DNA of 64,000 bases from an uncultured Bacteroidales bacterium (lineage in GTDB: Bacteria > Bacteroidota > Bacteroidia > Bacteroidales > Paludibacteraceae): NCBI GenBank assembly GCA_937891975.1, contig CALAUA010000012.1:175434-239433 (forward strand), written 5' to 3'. Positions 16,046-23,944 of this stretch are shown one piece after another; position 1 is the first letter of the stretch; each line of letters opens with the position of its first letter. The notes under the pieces are model-generated. The model was not told the origin of the DNA, made no database searches, and worked only from the letters and a program-made list of their open reading frames with translations. The translations under genes were made by a program, and so were the position numbers.

Positions 16046-18526
16046 TTATGCTGTAGCAACCATGTCCGCAGGCACCCAAATTTTGAGTTCTCCTGCACTA
16101 TTTTTGCCCGCAATTTGGGTGTAATTTTTACCTACAGCAAAGTCAATTTGAAGCATATTTGAAGAGCTTGAACCACACGTGCCATTAAGCACTTGAGCAT
16201 ATTGTACAGTGCCGCTGGTGCTACCAATAGACACATATCGAACACCTTCAAATGCAGTGATGTATTGAACGTTGTCCAATATATTGTTATATTGGCAACC
16301 GTTCCCGAATGAGTTATAGTAACAGTAGTTCCCGAATGAGTTGCTATAGCAATTGTTCCCGAATGAGTTGCTATAGCAATTGTTCCCGAATGAGTTCCTA
16401 TAGCAGTAGTTCCCGAATGAGTTATAGTAACAGTAGTTCCCGAATGAGTTGCCGTCACAACCGTTCCCGAATGTATTGCTGTCACAACTGTTCCCGAATG
16501 AGTTATAACGACAACTGTTCCCGAATGAGTTGCCGTCACAACCGTTCCCGAATGAGTTGCCATAGCAATCGTTCCCGAATGAATTATTTTGGAAGTAGTT
16601 CCCGAACGAATTATACCAACACTCGTTCCCGAATGAATTACGATAACACTCGTTCCCGAATGAATTACGATAACACTCGTTCCCGAATGAATTGTCGTAG
16701 CAACTGTTCCCGAATGAGTTATAGTAGCAACTGTTCCCGAATGAGTTGTTTTGAAAATAGTTGCCACAGGTGTTACCAGAACAGTAGTTCCCGAATGTAT
16801 TCTCTATTGTAGCATTGACAAATGTGTTACCCATACAGAGTGTACCAAATGTATTACCCATTACAATTAGGTTCATCATTTCATCCGCGGAATTGCATGT
16901 GGCAACAAAAACATTGTTGTTTAAGTCAAGCGCAAAGGATGACGCATTGACATTCTCGCGCATTCTGTTTAATGCACATAAATGAATAATACCCATGCCA
17001 GCAGAAGTTAAATCTACACCCATAGAGTTGTCTTCCACAGTTCCATCGGCTGCTATGACTGAAAAGGTGTAGAGATATTTACTATCGTTCGGATCAATAG
17101 CATATCCTTCTGGAAGTGCTGGCAGTTCCTCTAAAGCTTGCCCCACATATTTGCCGTAAAAAGCACATTCTTCTTCACTTGGACTTTCCAATGTAGAAGT
17201 AATAAGTGAGCGTTTGAATTGTATGTTCTTGAAATCATACGAACATAAGTTGTTGAACTCATCTTCCATCTCCCAAACCACACCCTTTCCTGCGGTTTGG
17301 TTCTCATGTACAATCGCAGTGACAGGCATTTGATTGACCATTGGCTCACCCATACCATCTACGACAATCACATTAGGAATAAAATCCTCTCCCTCCTGTA
17401 ATTCTAAATGAGCAACATACAAAGTCACGGACATACCTTGTACAGAGCCAGTGAACTTATACGGACAACCTTCGTAAGTGGTGTCATTAGTGGATACTGG
17501 AGTCAATTCAAGCATACCAATCTCAGGAAGAGTGGTAGTCCACTTTTCGCCACCTTCACTTGCCCATGCAAATTTGGTAGTGTCATTATCCAATGAGTAT
17601 TTGAGTTTCCACGCACCCAAATTGGCGTGTGCAAAATAGCCCTCTGTATCACGTGCGGAGTGCACCGCTTTAGCATCTTCAGACAACTGATTGACATCTG
17701 TAGCTAATACAAGAATGTCAAATGGATGTCCTGCGGCGCGTGCATTCGCATTATTGTAAACAGTGGTTTCGTAGTCTGTGATACGATACCATGTGCCAAC
17801 AGATAAGCCAGCACTATCGCGTAAGGCTTTCAATTCGGAGTAGGTTGTAGATACTACCAAATTAGGTGCTACAGATGGCGCAGTTTCAGAACTTTGTTGT
17901 TTTAAGGATTCTACTTCACTTTTGAGGGCTGGAAAATCAGTCGTCAAGTGATTATGAGTTTGTTCTTCTAAACCCATAACTAATTGACTTAATCCATCGT
18001 ACTCATCAAGGTGTTTTTTCAAGTTACTATCAACTTCATTGATTGCACCAACAACAGTTTTGTCAGCAGTTTGAAGCGTAGTATCTGTTTTGTCCTGTTT
18101 GCCACTAATATCTTGGTGTTCGGTTAAATACTGGTCATGGGTATGACCAATTGCCGAATACACCTCATCGTGGTTATGTTCTGCGGGCGCAAAATCAGCA
18201 GTCTTTTTGCCACTATCTATTGGATTGCCATTAGCATCCAGCGTAGCTAAGTTTCCAGCAACTGCGCCAACCACTTTATCCGCTTTGCCAGTTATATCCT
18301 GATGCTCGGTTAAGTACTGGTCGTGGGTATGACCAGTTGCCGAATACACCTCATCATGGTCATGGTTAATACCTGCTTTTGTTTGTAAAGCCTCATTAAG
18401 TCCTTTGATACTATGCAAACTCATAGTGTCATCCTTGTGCCAAAAGGAATCAATCAATGCTGCAAATTGTGAGGCGGTAGGTTTCTTTCCGCGTTGGAAC
18501 CAACTTTTAAGTGTCGTTCTATCCAT
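16046..18526 (-). CDS. Tail fibre with 21 nine-residue N-S-F-G-N-x-C-x-x repeats
   Basis: 826 residues. The N-terminal part (1-55, TTLKSWFQRGKKPTASQFAA) is a fibre-attachment segment, followed by two HTHDQYLTEHQDI repeats (fibre shaft), a middle domain (about 220-540), then from about residue 553 to 745 a nine-residue repeat NSFGNxCxx (21 units, 17 close to consensus), and a C-terminal domain of about 80 residues. The regular Asn/Phe/Gly/Cys ladder suggests a beta-helix presenting variable side chains at positions 6, 8 and 9. It is probably the receptor-binding fibre. The 27-bp DNA repeat lies at about 16300-16870. Confidence 0.8.
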   Translation of the reverse strand: MDRTTLKSWFQRGKKPTASQFAALIDSFWHKDDTMSLHSIKGLNEALQTKAGINHDHDEVYSATGHTHDQYLTEHQDITGKADKVVGAVAGNLATLDANGNPIDSGKKTADFAPAEHNHDEVYSAIGHTHDQYLTEHQDISGKQDKTDTTLQTADKTVVGAINEVDSNLKKHLDEYDGLSQLVMGLEEQTHNHLTTDFPALKSEVESLKQQSSETAPSVAPNLVVSTTYSELKALRDSAGLSVGTWYRITDYETTVYNNANARAAGHPFDILVLATDVNQLSEDAKAVHSARDTEGYFAHANLGAWKLKYSLDNDTTKFAWASEGGEKWTTTLPEIGMLELTPVSTNDTTYEGCPYKFTGSVQGMSVTLYVAHLELQEGEDFIPNVIVVDGMGEPMVNQMPVTAIVHENQTAGKGVVWEMEDEFNNLCSYDFKNIQFKRSLITSTLESPSEEECAFYGKYVGQALEELPALPEGYAIDPNDSKYLYTFSVIAADGTVEDNSMGVDLTSAGMGIIHLCALNRMRENVNASSFALDLNNNVFVATCNSADEMMNLIVMGNTFGTLCMGNTFVNATIENTFGNYCSGNTCGNYFQNNSFGNSCYYNSFGNSCYDNSFGNECYRNSFGNECYRNSFGNECWYNSFGNYFQNNSFGNDCYGNSFGNGCDGNSFGNSCRYNSFGNSCDSNTFGNGCDGNSFGNYCYYNSFGNYCYRNSFGNNCYSNSFGNNCYSNSFGNYCYYNSFGNGCQYNNILDNVQYITAFEGVRYVSIGSTSGTVQYAQVLNGTCGSSSSNMLQIDFAVGKNYTQIAGKNSAGELKIWVPADMVATA
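16300..16870 (-). repeat. 27-bp tandem repeat array in the fibre gene
   Basis: About 21 direct units of 27 bp, with the invariant core TTCCCGAATGAGTT-like on the plus strand. Units differ mainly at the codons for repeat positions 6, 8 and 9. AATTGTTCCCGAAT occurs exactly at 16351-16364 and 16378-16391 and is matched in inverted form at 15906-15919. Because the array lacks stops in several frames, it also makes long spurious reading frames on both strands. Confidence 0.9.
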
Positions 18527-18550
18527 AATTAAATGCTGTTTAATCGGTTA

Positions 18551-19483
18551 TTAAATCACTTTGATTAGTTTATAGAGAGCGAAGAATGGGGGACGGTTCT
18601 CATGGGAATAAGTAGCATCTTTAGGTCCTGCATTGACAGTCCTGAATCTACTATATTCTGTATTAGTGCCCTTTTCTGCACCTCCTGCTGTGCTACCTGT
18701 ACTATCTCCAACAGGCACTTCGTGATTATGTTCTGGCAAACCTGATTGTCCCGCAGTCAATTTGACCTCTTTTGCTCCGCCAGTTGCCCCTAAAGCATAA
18801 TCTCCACCTGCTTGTACTATGAAGCGGTCAGTCAAATCAGGGATAGTGTAGCCATTCCATGATTTTATTCGGTAGTAGTACCCATTTCCATTGTACCCTT
18901 CCTCAAACTCAAGTCCTCCGTGCATTTTATCCCGCCACAATGTTTGTTCGGTGTGTACTTGATCTATACTGCCAACAACAATTTTACCACATGGCAAGAA
19001 ACTATCTGGCATCTTAGAAACAACTATGGTACCATACCAATCAATGATAGTTCCTTTGGGTATATCGTGTCTTGCGCGAGTGTTTGCTTCTGTAGTGAGC
19101 GCTGTAGTCAGATCTGCAATGGCAGATTTGAGTGCAGACATATTGTCTAATACAACAAAAGAACTTGCAGGTGCACCACTGGTACCATACACCGCTTCGC
19201 GCGTAACACGTGCATCCCTATATGTGGTACCATGAGCTGTAATGTCCGTTTTAACTTCTGTCACACCGATATGCGTAGCGGCTGTGTCTCCCGATAATGG
19301 TAGTAATTCCCCATCAAAGACGCACAAACCTGCTTTGCCATTTGCAGGTTGAGATATGATCACATAAGGACCTGCCAACTCAGTAAGGCGAGCGACCAAG
19401 AAATTTTGCTCTTGCATAAAATCCAATGCATCCGTGCTGAGCGGAAACATTGCATTGCCATTTTTGAAATTCTGTTTATTCAT
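18551..19483 (-). CDS. Tail fibre/collar-domain protein
   Basis: 310 residues. The N-terminal half resembles phage baseplate-attached fibres. Residues about 145-235 (IPKGTIIDWYGTIVV, SFLPCGKI, YTIPDLTDRFIVQAGG) form a phage tail-collar domain, and the end GLPEHNHEVP to RPPFFALYKLIKVI is the usual collar-fibre tip. It lies between the tail protein I-like gene and the large fibre, the order baseplate, fibre 1, fibre 2 expected for a myovirus. Confidence 0.8.
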   Translation of the reverse strand: MNKQNFKNGNAMFPLSTDALDFMQEQNFLVARLTELAGPYVIISQPANGKAGLCVFDGELLPLSGDTAATHIGVTEVKTDITAHGTTYRDARVTREAVYGTSGAPASSFVVLDNMSALKSAIADLTTALTTEANTRARHDIPKGTIIDWYGTIVVSKMPDSFLPCGKIVVGSIDQVHTEQTLWRDKMHGGLEFEEGYNGNGYYYRIKSWNGYTIPDLTDRFIVQAGGDYALGATGGAKEVKLTAGQSGLPEHNHEVPVGDSTGSTAGGAEKGTNTEYSRFRTVNAGPKDATYSHENRPPFFALYKLIKVI

Positions 19484-19488
19484 ATTCT

Positions 19489-20007
19489 TTAGGGTTTTAT
19501 CATATACAAAGCTCTGCGTGAAGCTAAGCGGTAAAGATCCACTATCGCACGCACTTTGGGTAGTGACGCATTAAAATCAAGTGCTTTAGGCACATACACA
19601 ATAAACGACTGTGTAGCCTGTGTAATAATCGCTTCGTCATAAACCAAAAGATAATCATCGTCTTCAGCCATGGTATGTACATCTGCGAACGCGGGTACCT
19701 CGTCGTATGTCATTACCCAGTCACCTATAGCGTTGATGTCTTCAATCTCGAAACCCGCTGCATAGTCGGGCGTAAGAGCGTGGTTTCCGACCGCAAACTC
19801 ACGATTGAGTGCGTCCTTGATATGGCATATTTGGCTGGTATGTCGCAATTGGTACATTCGTTCAGCACGCGCAGCATGGTGCTCGTCGTGTAGGCGTTGT
19901 AGTGGTACCATGAGTATGCGTGCCAACGACATTAGAATGGGTTGGCGCAGGAATGTTGGCAGCAACAATACAGCCAGTTTATTGTAATCAATTTTCATCT
20001 GTGCCAT
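19489..20007 (-). CDS. Baseplate/tail protein I (gp48)-like protein
   Basis: 172 residues; the start overlaps the baseplate J-like gene by 20 bp. No catalytic motif. It lies between the J-like wedge gene and the fibre genes, which in Mu is where gp48 (protein I, fibre-attachment to the baseplate) is found. The call rests on position, size and the LLLPTFLRQPILMSLARILMVPLQRLHDE opening of Bacteroides Mu-like phages. Confidence 0.55.
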   Translation of the reverse strand: MAQMKIDYNKLAVLLLPTFLRQPILMSLARILMVPLQRLHDEHHAARAERMYQLRHTSQICHIKDALNREFAVGNHALTPDYAAGFEIEDINAIGDWVMTYDEVPAFADVHTMAEDDDYLLVYDEAIITQATQSFIVYVPKALDFNASLPKVRAIVDLYRLASRRALYMIKP

Positions 20008-20866
20008 AAGGGATGTAATTGATAGATTGGATAGTCTTCACTCCGTCGCGATCATACTCGAAGTAACCTGCGAAAGGAGTGCAAAAAGCAGCTACAGGGT
20101 TATAGGTCACATTGTCCACACTCTGAGCTGCACTATGCAGTTGCACCATAGCAACTCCCTTGGTTGCTTGGATAGCGTCCACAAGGGCATTATTGCGGTA
20201 CTCACCATTGAAAGGCAATTGCTCAATGTAGGACTTGATAGCGTCCTCTACAGGGTAAGTGCCATCGCTCTTACTTTGACCGTCTGCCGCCAAGAGTAGC
20301 GGGTTGTAATACACATCCAAGGATAGGCGCAAATAGTCACCTTGCTCGCTGGTGACATCCACACGCACACCAGCGTCCTTGAACTCGTGTAGGTATGCCT
20401 CAAAGGCAGTCTTCTGTTCGGTGGTGAGTTTCTTAGGGCGACCGTTCTCCTCGCCTGCAATCTTGAGGTAAAGCGTTGCACCTGATTCAGTGACGGCGGC
20501 GAACTTGACCACCCGTGCACTGGCAATGTCCTCGTCACTTTTGCCTGTAGTGTCGAACTGGTCTGTGCCAGCGATGAGTGGCAAGCCAAACAAGAACGCC
20601 TTGGCTTTCTCTTGGTACCAGCGCAGGGTGTGTGGCTTCATCGTGGAGATATACTCCTCCACCTCCTGCGTGTGGGTGTCAAAGAGTTTTTCTAAGGTCC
20701 ATATACCAACAGCAACAATGTAGAGCAATAAACTCTCCAGTGAAACTTTAGAAAAAGTGGTATTGAAATCTGCGCCCACCTCGAATCCATATTTAAGGGC
20801 AAGGTTTGCATTTTGCATAAAAGCCTCCGTCAATGAGGTCTTGATTTGTTCTATGGTTCGTGCCAT
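19988..20866 (-). CDS. Baseplate wedge protein J-like (Mu gp47 family)
   Basis: 292 residues. TIEQIKTSLTEAFM, then WTLEKLFDTHTQEVEEYI, and a C-terminal part with VDAIQATKGVAMVQL are typical of baseplate J proteins, which form the wedge of contractile tails. It starts 2 bp after the hub gene stop and overlaps the next gene, so the baseplate genes are translationally coupled. Confidence 0.8.
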   Translation of the reverse strand: MARTIEQIKTSLTEAFMQNANLALKYGFEVGADFNTTFSKVSLESLLLYIVAVGIWTLEKLFDTHTQEVEEYISTMKPHTLRWYQEKAKAFLFGLPLIAGTDQFDTTGKSDEDIASARVVKFAAVTESGATLYLKIAGEENGRPKKLTTEQKTAFEAYLHEFKDAGVRVDVTSEQGDYLRLSLDVYYNPLLLAADGQSKSDGTYPVEDAIKSYIEQLPFNGEYRNNALVDAIQATKGVAMVQLHSAAQSVDNVTYNPVAAFCTPFAGYFEYDRDGVKTIQSINYIPYGTDEN

Positions 20867-20867
20867 A

Positions 20868-21893
20868 TTAAATTTTGTATGATAGTTCTACTTCACGGCG
20901 AAAGCCCACGCCAACGCCGTAGTTTATAGTCATAGCTTTAACTAAGTAGGTCCCTTCCCTTTCGCTGTTTTCTGGATCTATTAGTTTAACCGCGTCACCA
21001 GCATGCACCCGTGGGACTCCAAAGCCCGTGATCTTGCCTTCGTACCCATCAAAGCATTGCTTATCCAAGGCAGCCTGTGCACGCTCGCGTAATGCCTGTT
21101 GTGTTGGACACTCGCTACCGAAGTTCATGGTACGCTTGGTTGCGTTGTCGGTATTATCGCCAAGTTCTACGGTAATGACCTTACCCGTTCGGTCTTGGCC
21201 TTTGGCTGTAATGTGCAGTTTGATGTCCTCTTTGCGAACGAATTTTAGACCATTCTTGACGATGTTAGGCGCGAGTTCTTTTTTGCGCAGCTCATCCAGC
21301 AGCGTACAGTTGCGTGTGCCAAACACATAGGTATGCGTTTCAACGCCCTTGTAGTTGAATGGGTAGAAACAACTGACGGTCTTATTGGCTGCATCAATGC
21401 GCGTAAAGAAGCCCCGTTGCTCACGCAGGTTCTTTACCACATCGTATGCACTGGCATCGCGGATGATATAACCTTCAGGAATAGACGAGTTCACATTGTC
21501 ATCAATGCTATAACCCGGGAACACAAATTGAAGTACTTCTTTGACTGATGTGGAGCTCCACACTTTGTTATAGCGTGTTTTGCGGAACAGGTACCACTCG
21601 TCTTCCAATTCCAAGACGATGGGTGTTCCGTCACCTATATGCGCCAAGTAGCCTTCAAACTCGGTGTAGAGCTTGTCGCCATAACCAAGCCGAATAGTAG
21701 CTTTGTCGCCAGTGTGTATGTAATCAAGAATACCTTTGCCGTCCTTGCGTTGGAAGTTACGCGGGATAGTCACTGTGGCAGTGTTCCCAATGCTCTCCAC
21801 GGACTGCTTAATGCGGACATTATTCACGCCAGCATGTTCGCCATAGAAGCGAACGGAGCCAATGGTTATTTCTGATTTGGGAACGACAAACAT
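20868..21893 (-). CDS. Baseplate hub protein (late control D/Mu gp44-like)
   Basis: 341 residues from ATG 21893; a GTG 42 bp upstream is in frame but lies in a palindrome. Features of the gpD/gp27-type hub are an N-terminal beta-barrel (ITIGSVRFYGEHAGVNNVRIKQSVESIGNTATVTIPR), a middle part with YDVVKNLREQRGFF, and a C-terminal barrel with GYEGKITGFGVPRVHAGDAVKL. It forms the trimeric ring that links tube and spike. It is divergent from the secreted-protein gene at 21958. Confidence 0.78.
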   Translation of the reverse strand: MFVVPKSEITIGSVRFYGEHAGVNNVRIKQSVESIGNTATVTIPRNFQRKDGKGILDYIHTGDKATIRLGYGDKLYTEFEGYLAHIGDGTPIVLELEDEWYLFRKTRYNKVWSSTSVKEVLQFVFPGYSIDDNVNSSIPEGYIIRDASAYDVVKNLREQRGFFTRIDAANKTVSCFYPFNYKGVETHTYVFGTRNCTLLDELRKKELAPNIVKNGLKFVRKEDIKLHITAKGQDRTGKVITVELGDNTDNATKRTMNFGSECPTQQALRERAQAALDKQCFDGYEGKITGFGVPRVHAGDAVKLIDPENSEREGTYLVKAMTINYGVGVGFRREVELSYKI

Positions 21894-21957
21894 GTTTTTT
21901 AGTCTTTTGTGGGTTGGGATTGTGCCGTTTGGCACAGTAATTGCGGGTTGTTTTTAT

Positions 21958-22317
21958 ATGAAACGCATCTTCGCTACATTACTTTCGATTCTTACTACAG
22001 CCACATTCTCGTTGGCTGATGATATCACGATTGACAAAGACAACTGCACCATTACCAAGGATGGTAGAACCTATCCTCTGTATGGGGAAGTGAAGTTCGT
22101 TGAAACTTATGGATCTGCTGACATCGTAGTAAAGATTGTAGATGCTGGTTCTTGTGATCTCGAAGTTAAGAAGTTGGATAGTGGCACGGCTACTTCTTGT
22201 GGTGAGTGGCGCGTAATAGAGAATGGTTCTGCGGATCTCAATGTTAAGCTTGTAACAACAGGAGCTGCTGACATAACTGTCAAATTTATTGAGGCAGGTT
22301 CTTGTGGTTTACGATAA
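21958..22317 (+). CDS. Secreted 7(1) septoil-knot-type protein, phage moron
   Basis: 119 residues with a signal peptide (MKRIFATLLSILTTATFSLA). The mature part has short YGEVKFVETYGSADIVVKIVD-like repeats with KFVE/KIVD/KKLD/RVIE/KLVT/KFIE strands and paired Cys, the pattern of the small Bacteroidota 7(1) septoil-knot domain. It is on the strand opposite to the surrounding tail operon. It starts 65 bp from the divergent hub gene and overlaps the convergent gene by 9 bp. It is probably expressed from the lysogen as a cargo gene acting in the periplasm or outside. Function unknown. Confidence 0.7.
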   Translation: MKRIFATLLSILTTATFSLADDITIDKDNCTITKDGRTYPLYGEVKFVETYGSADIVVKIVDAGSCDLEVKKLDSGTATSCGEWRVIENGSADLNVKLVTTGAADITVKFIEAGSCGLR

Positions 22318-22962
22318 AAAGAACTCCACAGGTTTCATACTATACGCCGTCAATTTATATTTGATTGTATCTTGATAATCCAACAAGACTTGCAGGTCAG
22401 ATACTTTTTCTATATATAGGTTTTCAATACCTAAGTCTGCCATAATGTCACAGTTAAGCACCTCAAATGAGTTGTTTACTTCAAACATTTCACAGAGTTC
22501 TTGCATCTTCCTTTGTGGATATTGGTGATTCTCCATATCTACCAATATGCCCTCTATGGTTATTGTCCACGACTTACAGCCGAAGCTTTCAATGACCTCG
22601 CTATCACTTCCATCAATAGCTGTTTTGACAATGTTCTTTGTGCGCTCAAACTTTAACATCGGCGGAGGTGCGAGAATGCCAGTGGTCACTTCGCTAAGCA
22701 GACCATTGGCAAACTCGTAGCACTTTCCGTTCTCTGAATTACGAAGTGTTAGGTCGGCAAATGAACAGCCATTGACGAACACATTGGCACCTATCTTTGA
22801 TTTGATGAGTGCTATGTTTGCCCGTCCCAGACCTATGCTAATCGCAGCATCTGACGCATAAGCAGCTGCTATGCCAGCACGCATAACATCTTGCTTAGGA
22901 TAACCGCTTGGGACATACCCAAAGGCGGCAAACATTCTATCTGTGATGTCAATATCTATCAT
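22309..22962 (-). CDS. DUF6046-like tail protein
   Basis: 217 residues; its ATG overlaps the TGA of the frameshifted chaperone product (ATGA). It begins MIDIDITDRMFAAFGYVPSGYP, and the C-terminal part has beta-rich segments (KSWTITIEGILVDMENHQYPQRKM). In Bacteroides Mu-like phages this place is held by a conserved tail protein between the chaperones and the hub, where other phages have a tape measure. I tentatively match it to DUF6046. Confidence 0.55.
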   Translation of the reverse strand: MIDIDITDRMFAAFGYVPSGYPKQDVMRAGIAAAYASDAAISIGLGRANIALIKSKIGANVFVNGCSFADLTLRNSENGKCYEFANGLLSEVTTGILAPPPMLKFERTKNIVKTAIDGSDSEVIESFGCKSWTITIEGILVDMENHQYPQRKMQELCEMFEVNNSFEVLNCDIMADLGIENLYIEKVSDLQVLLDYQDTIKYKLTAYSMKPVEFFLS

Positions 22963-23515
22963 AATACCGATTTTATTCCTAACAATCCTTTTTCAGCCAG
23001 CCATTTCAACTGTGCCACTTTTTCTGCCCATACCTCATCTGGAAGGTTCTCCGGAAATGGTATGTGAAAGAAAAGTGATAACTGAGCGTTTAGTTTTCGT
23101 ATTTCATTAAACAGGTTTGCTTCGGGGTCGTCATCATTAATAGCATCTATCTGAGGATACCCCGTCAGCAGTTTTTTACAGTCGCAGTGCGAACTGGAAT
23201 GAGTTTGGTGATTGCATCAAATGCAGCAAAGAACAATCCATCGTCATCCTTGACGGCTTCTTTGTTACTAAGCACACAGGCATTCACCAAGATCTCTTTA
23301 GCTTTGTCTGGCGACTTATCCACCCATTTCTCGAACTCGCCCAAACATTTGCGATCTGGAACGCGCACGATTACATCCATAAACTCGTTGCCATCATCGT
23401 CTTTAGGCAATGAAGCAATCTTAATCTTATTCTCGCCATAGCGTCCTTTCCACGCTTTGATATCTTCTGCTGTTACACCTACAGGCAACTGGCAGTCTTG
23501 TTGTGTCTCTTTCAT
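22959..23515 (-). CDS. Tail assembly chaperone, -1 frameshift fusion product
   Basis: Reading from 23515, a slip back by one base at A AAA AAC (23177-23171, in frame as gtA AAA AAC) avoids the TGA three bases on. It adds 70 residues (LLTGYPQIDAINDDDP to KGLLGIKSVL), giving 185 residues in all. The -1 extension stays open until a TGA at 22961-22959 that overlaps the next start codon. Two-part tail assembly chaperones of this G/GT type coat the tape measure in long-tailed phages. Position after the tube gene agrees. Confidence 0.75.
23165..23515 (-). CDS. Tail assembly chaperone, unshifted product
   Basis: 116 residues (KETQQDCQLPVGVTAEDIKAWKGRYGENKI to PVRTATVKNC). It is a small acidic/helical protein directly after the tail tube gene, as expected for gpG-type chaperones. 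The slippery heptamer is its antepenultimate region, so ribosomes that do not slip end at TGA 23167-23165. Confidence 0.75.
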   Translation of the reverse strand: MKETQQDCQLPVGVTAEDIKAWKGRYGENKIKIASLPKDDDGNEFMDVIVRVPDRKCLGEFEKWVDKSPDKAKEILVNACVLSNKEAVKDDDGLFFAAFDAITKLIPVRTATVKNC

Positions 23516-23519
23516 ATTA

Positions 23520-23942
23520 TCAACTTCCTACGTTGTATTCAATGTTAATTACAAACATTTCAAACTCTCGTTTGATATCATCACTATCGCCAACCTCCCG
23601 TCCTTGTGACTGGAATTTGCACTTGATGACATCCACAATCATTTCATTCTCCTCGTCGATATAAGTAACGACGATATTGAACGGCTTAATGGCAAGCAGG
23701 TTGCCACCAGCAGCTTTCTCAATCTCGGATATACTGCGTAGGCGAAGTCCAAGTGTACACTTGTGTTTCTTCTTACCCATACTATAGCTGCTTGGTTCAT
23801 TAGAGCCAAGTGCATAGTTGGCAGTATGTTCTTGCTCAGTATCGTATGAAATCTTGGTGACTTCATAGTCAATACTGCCGAGCATAGCGATTTGTACATC
23901 GCCATTGTCGAAGGTCTTGCCTCCTCTTGAAATTACAGACAT
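23520..23942 (-). CDS. Tail tube protein
   Basis: 140 residues, all-beta type, beginning SVISRGGKTFDNGDVQIAMLGSIDYEVTKISYDTEQEH, the pattern of tail tube proteins of Bacteroides Mu-like phages. It lies 2 bp after the sheath stop and before the chaperone gene, the standard sheath-tube-chaperone order of contractile tails. Confidence 0.75.
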   Translation of the reverse strand: MSVISRGGKTFDNGDVQIAMLGSIDYEVTKISYDTEQEHTANYALGSNEPSSYSMGKKKHKCTLGLRLRSISEIEKAAGGNLLAIKPFNIVVTYIDEENEMIVDVIKCKFQSQGREVGDSDDIKREFEMFVINIEYNVGS

Positions 23943-23944
23943 GA

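Noticed and set aside
16132..16812. Long open frames in other phases over the fibre array (HSGT-type and SRMS-type repeats)
   Set aside because: They are by-products of a 27-bp repeat that lacks stops in several frames; the fibre frame has normal flanking domains and start.
16300..16870. CRISPR-like periodic array
   Set aside because: Period is 27 bp with no unique spacers; it is in frame within the fibre gene and encodes a regular peptide repeat. No cas gene is present.
12814..19483. Diversity-generating retroelement, as known from Hankyphage
   Set aside because: No reverse transcriptase gene or template repeat is visible anywhere in the prophage.
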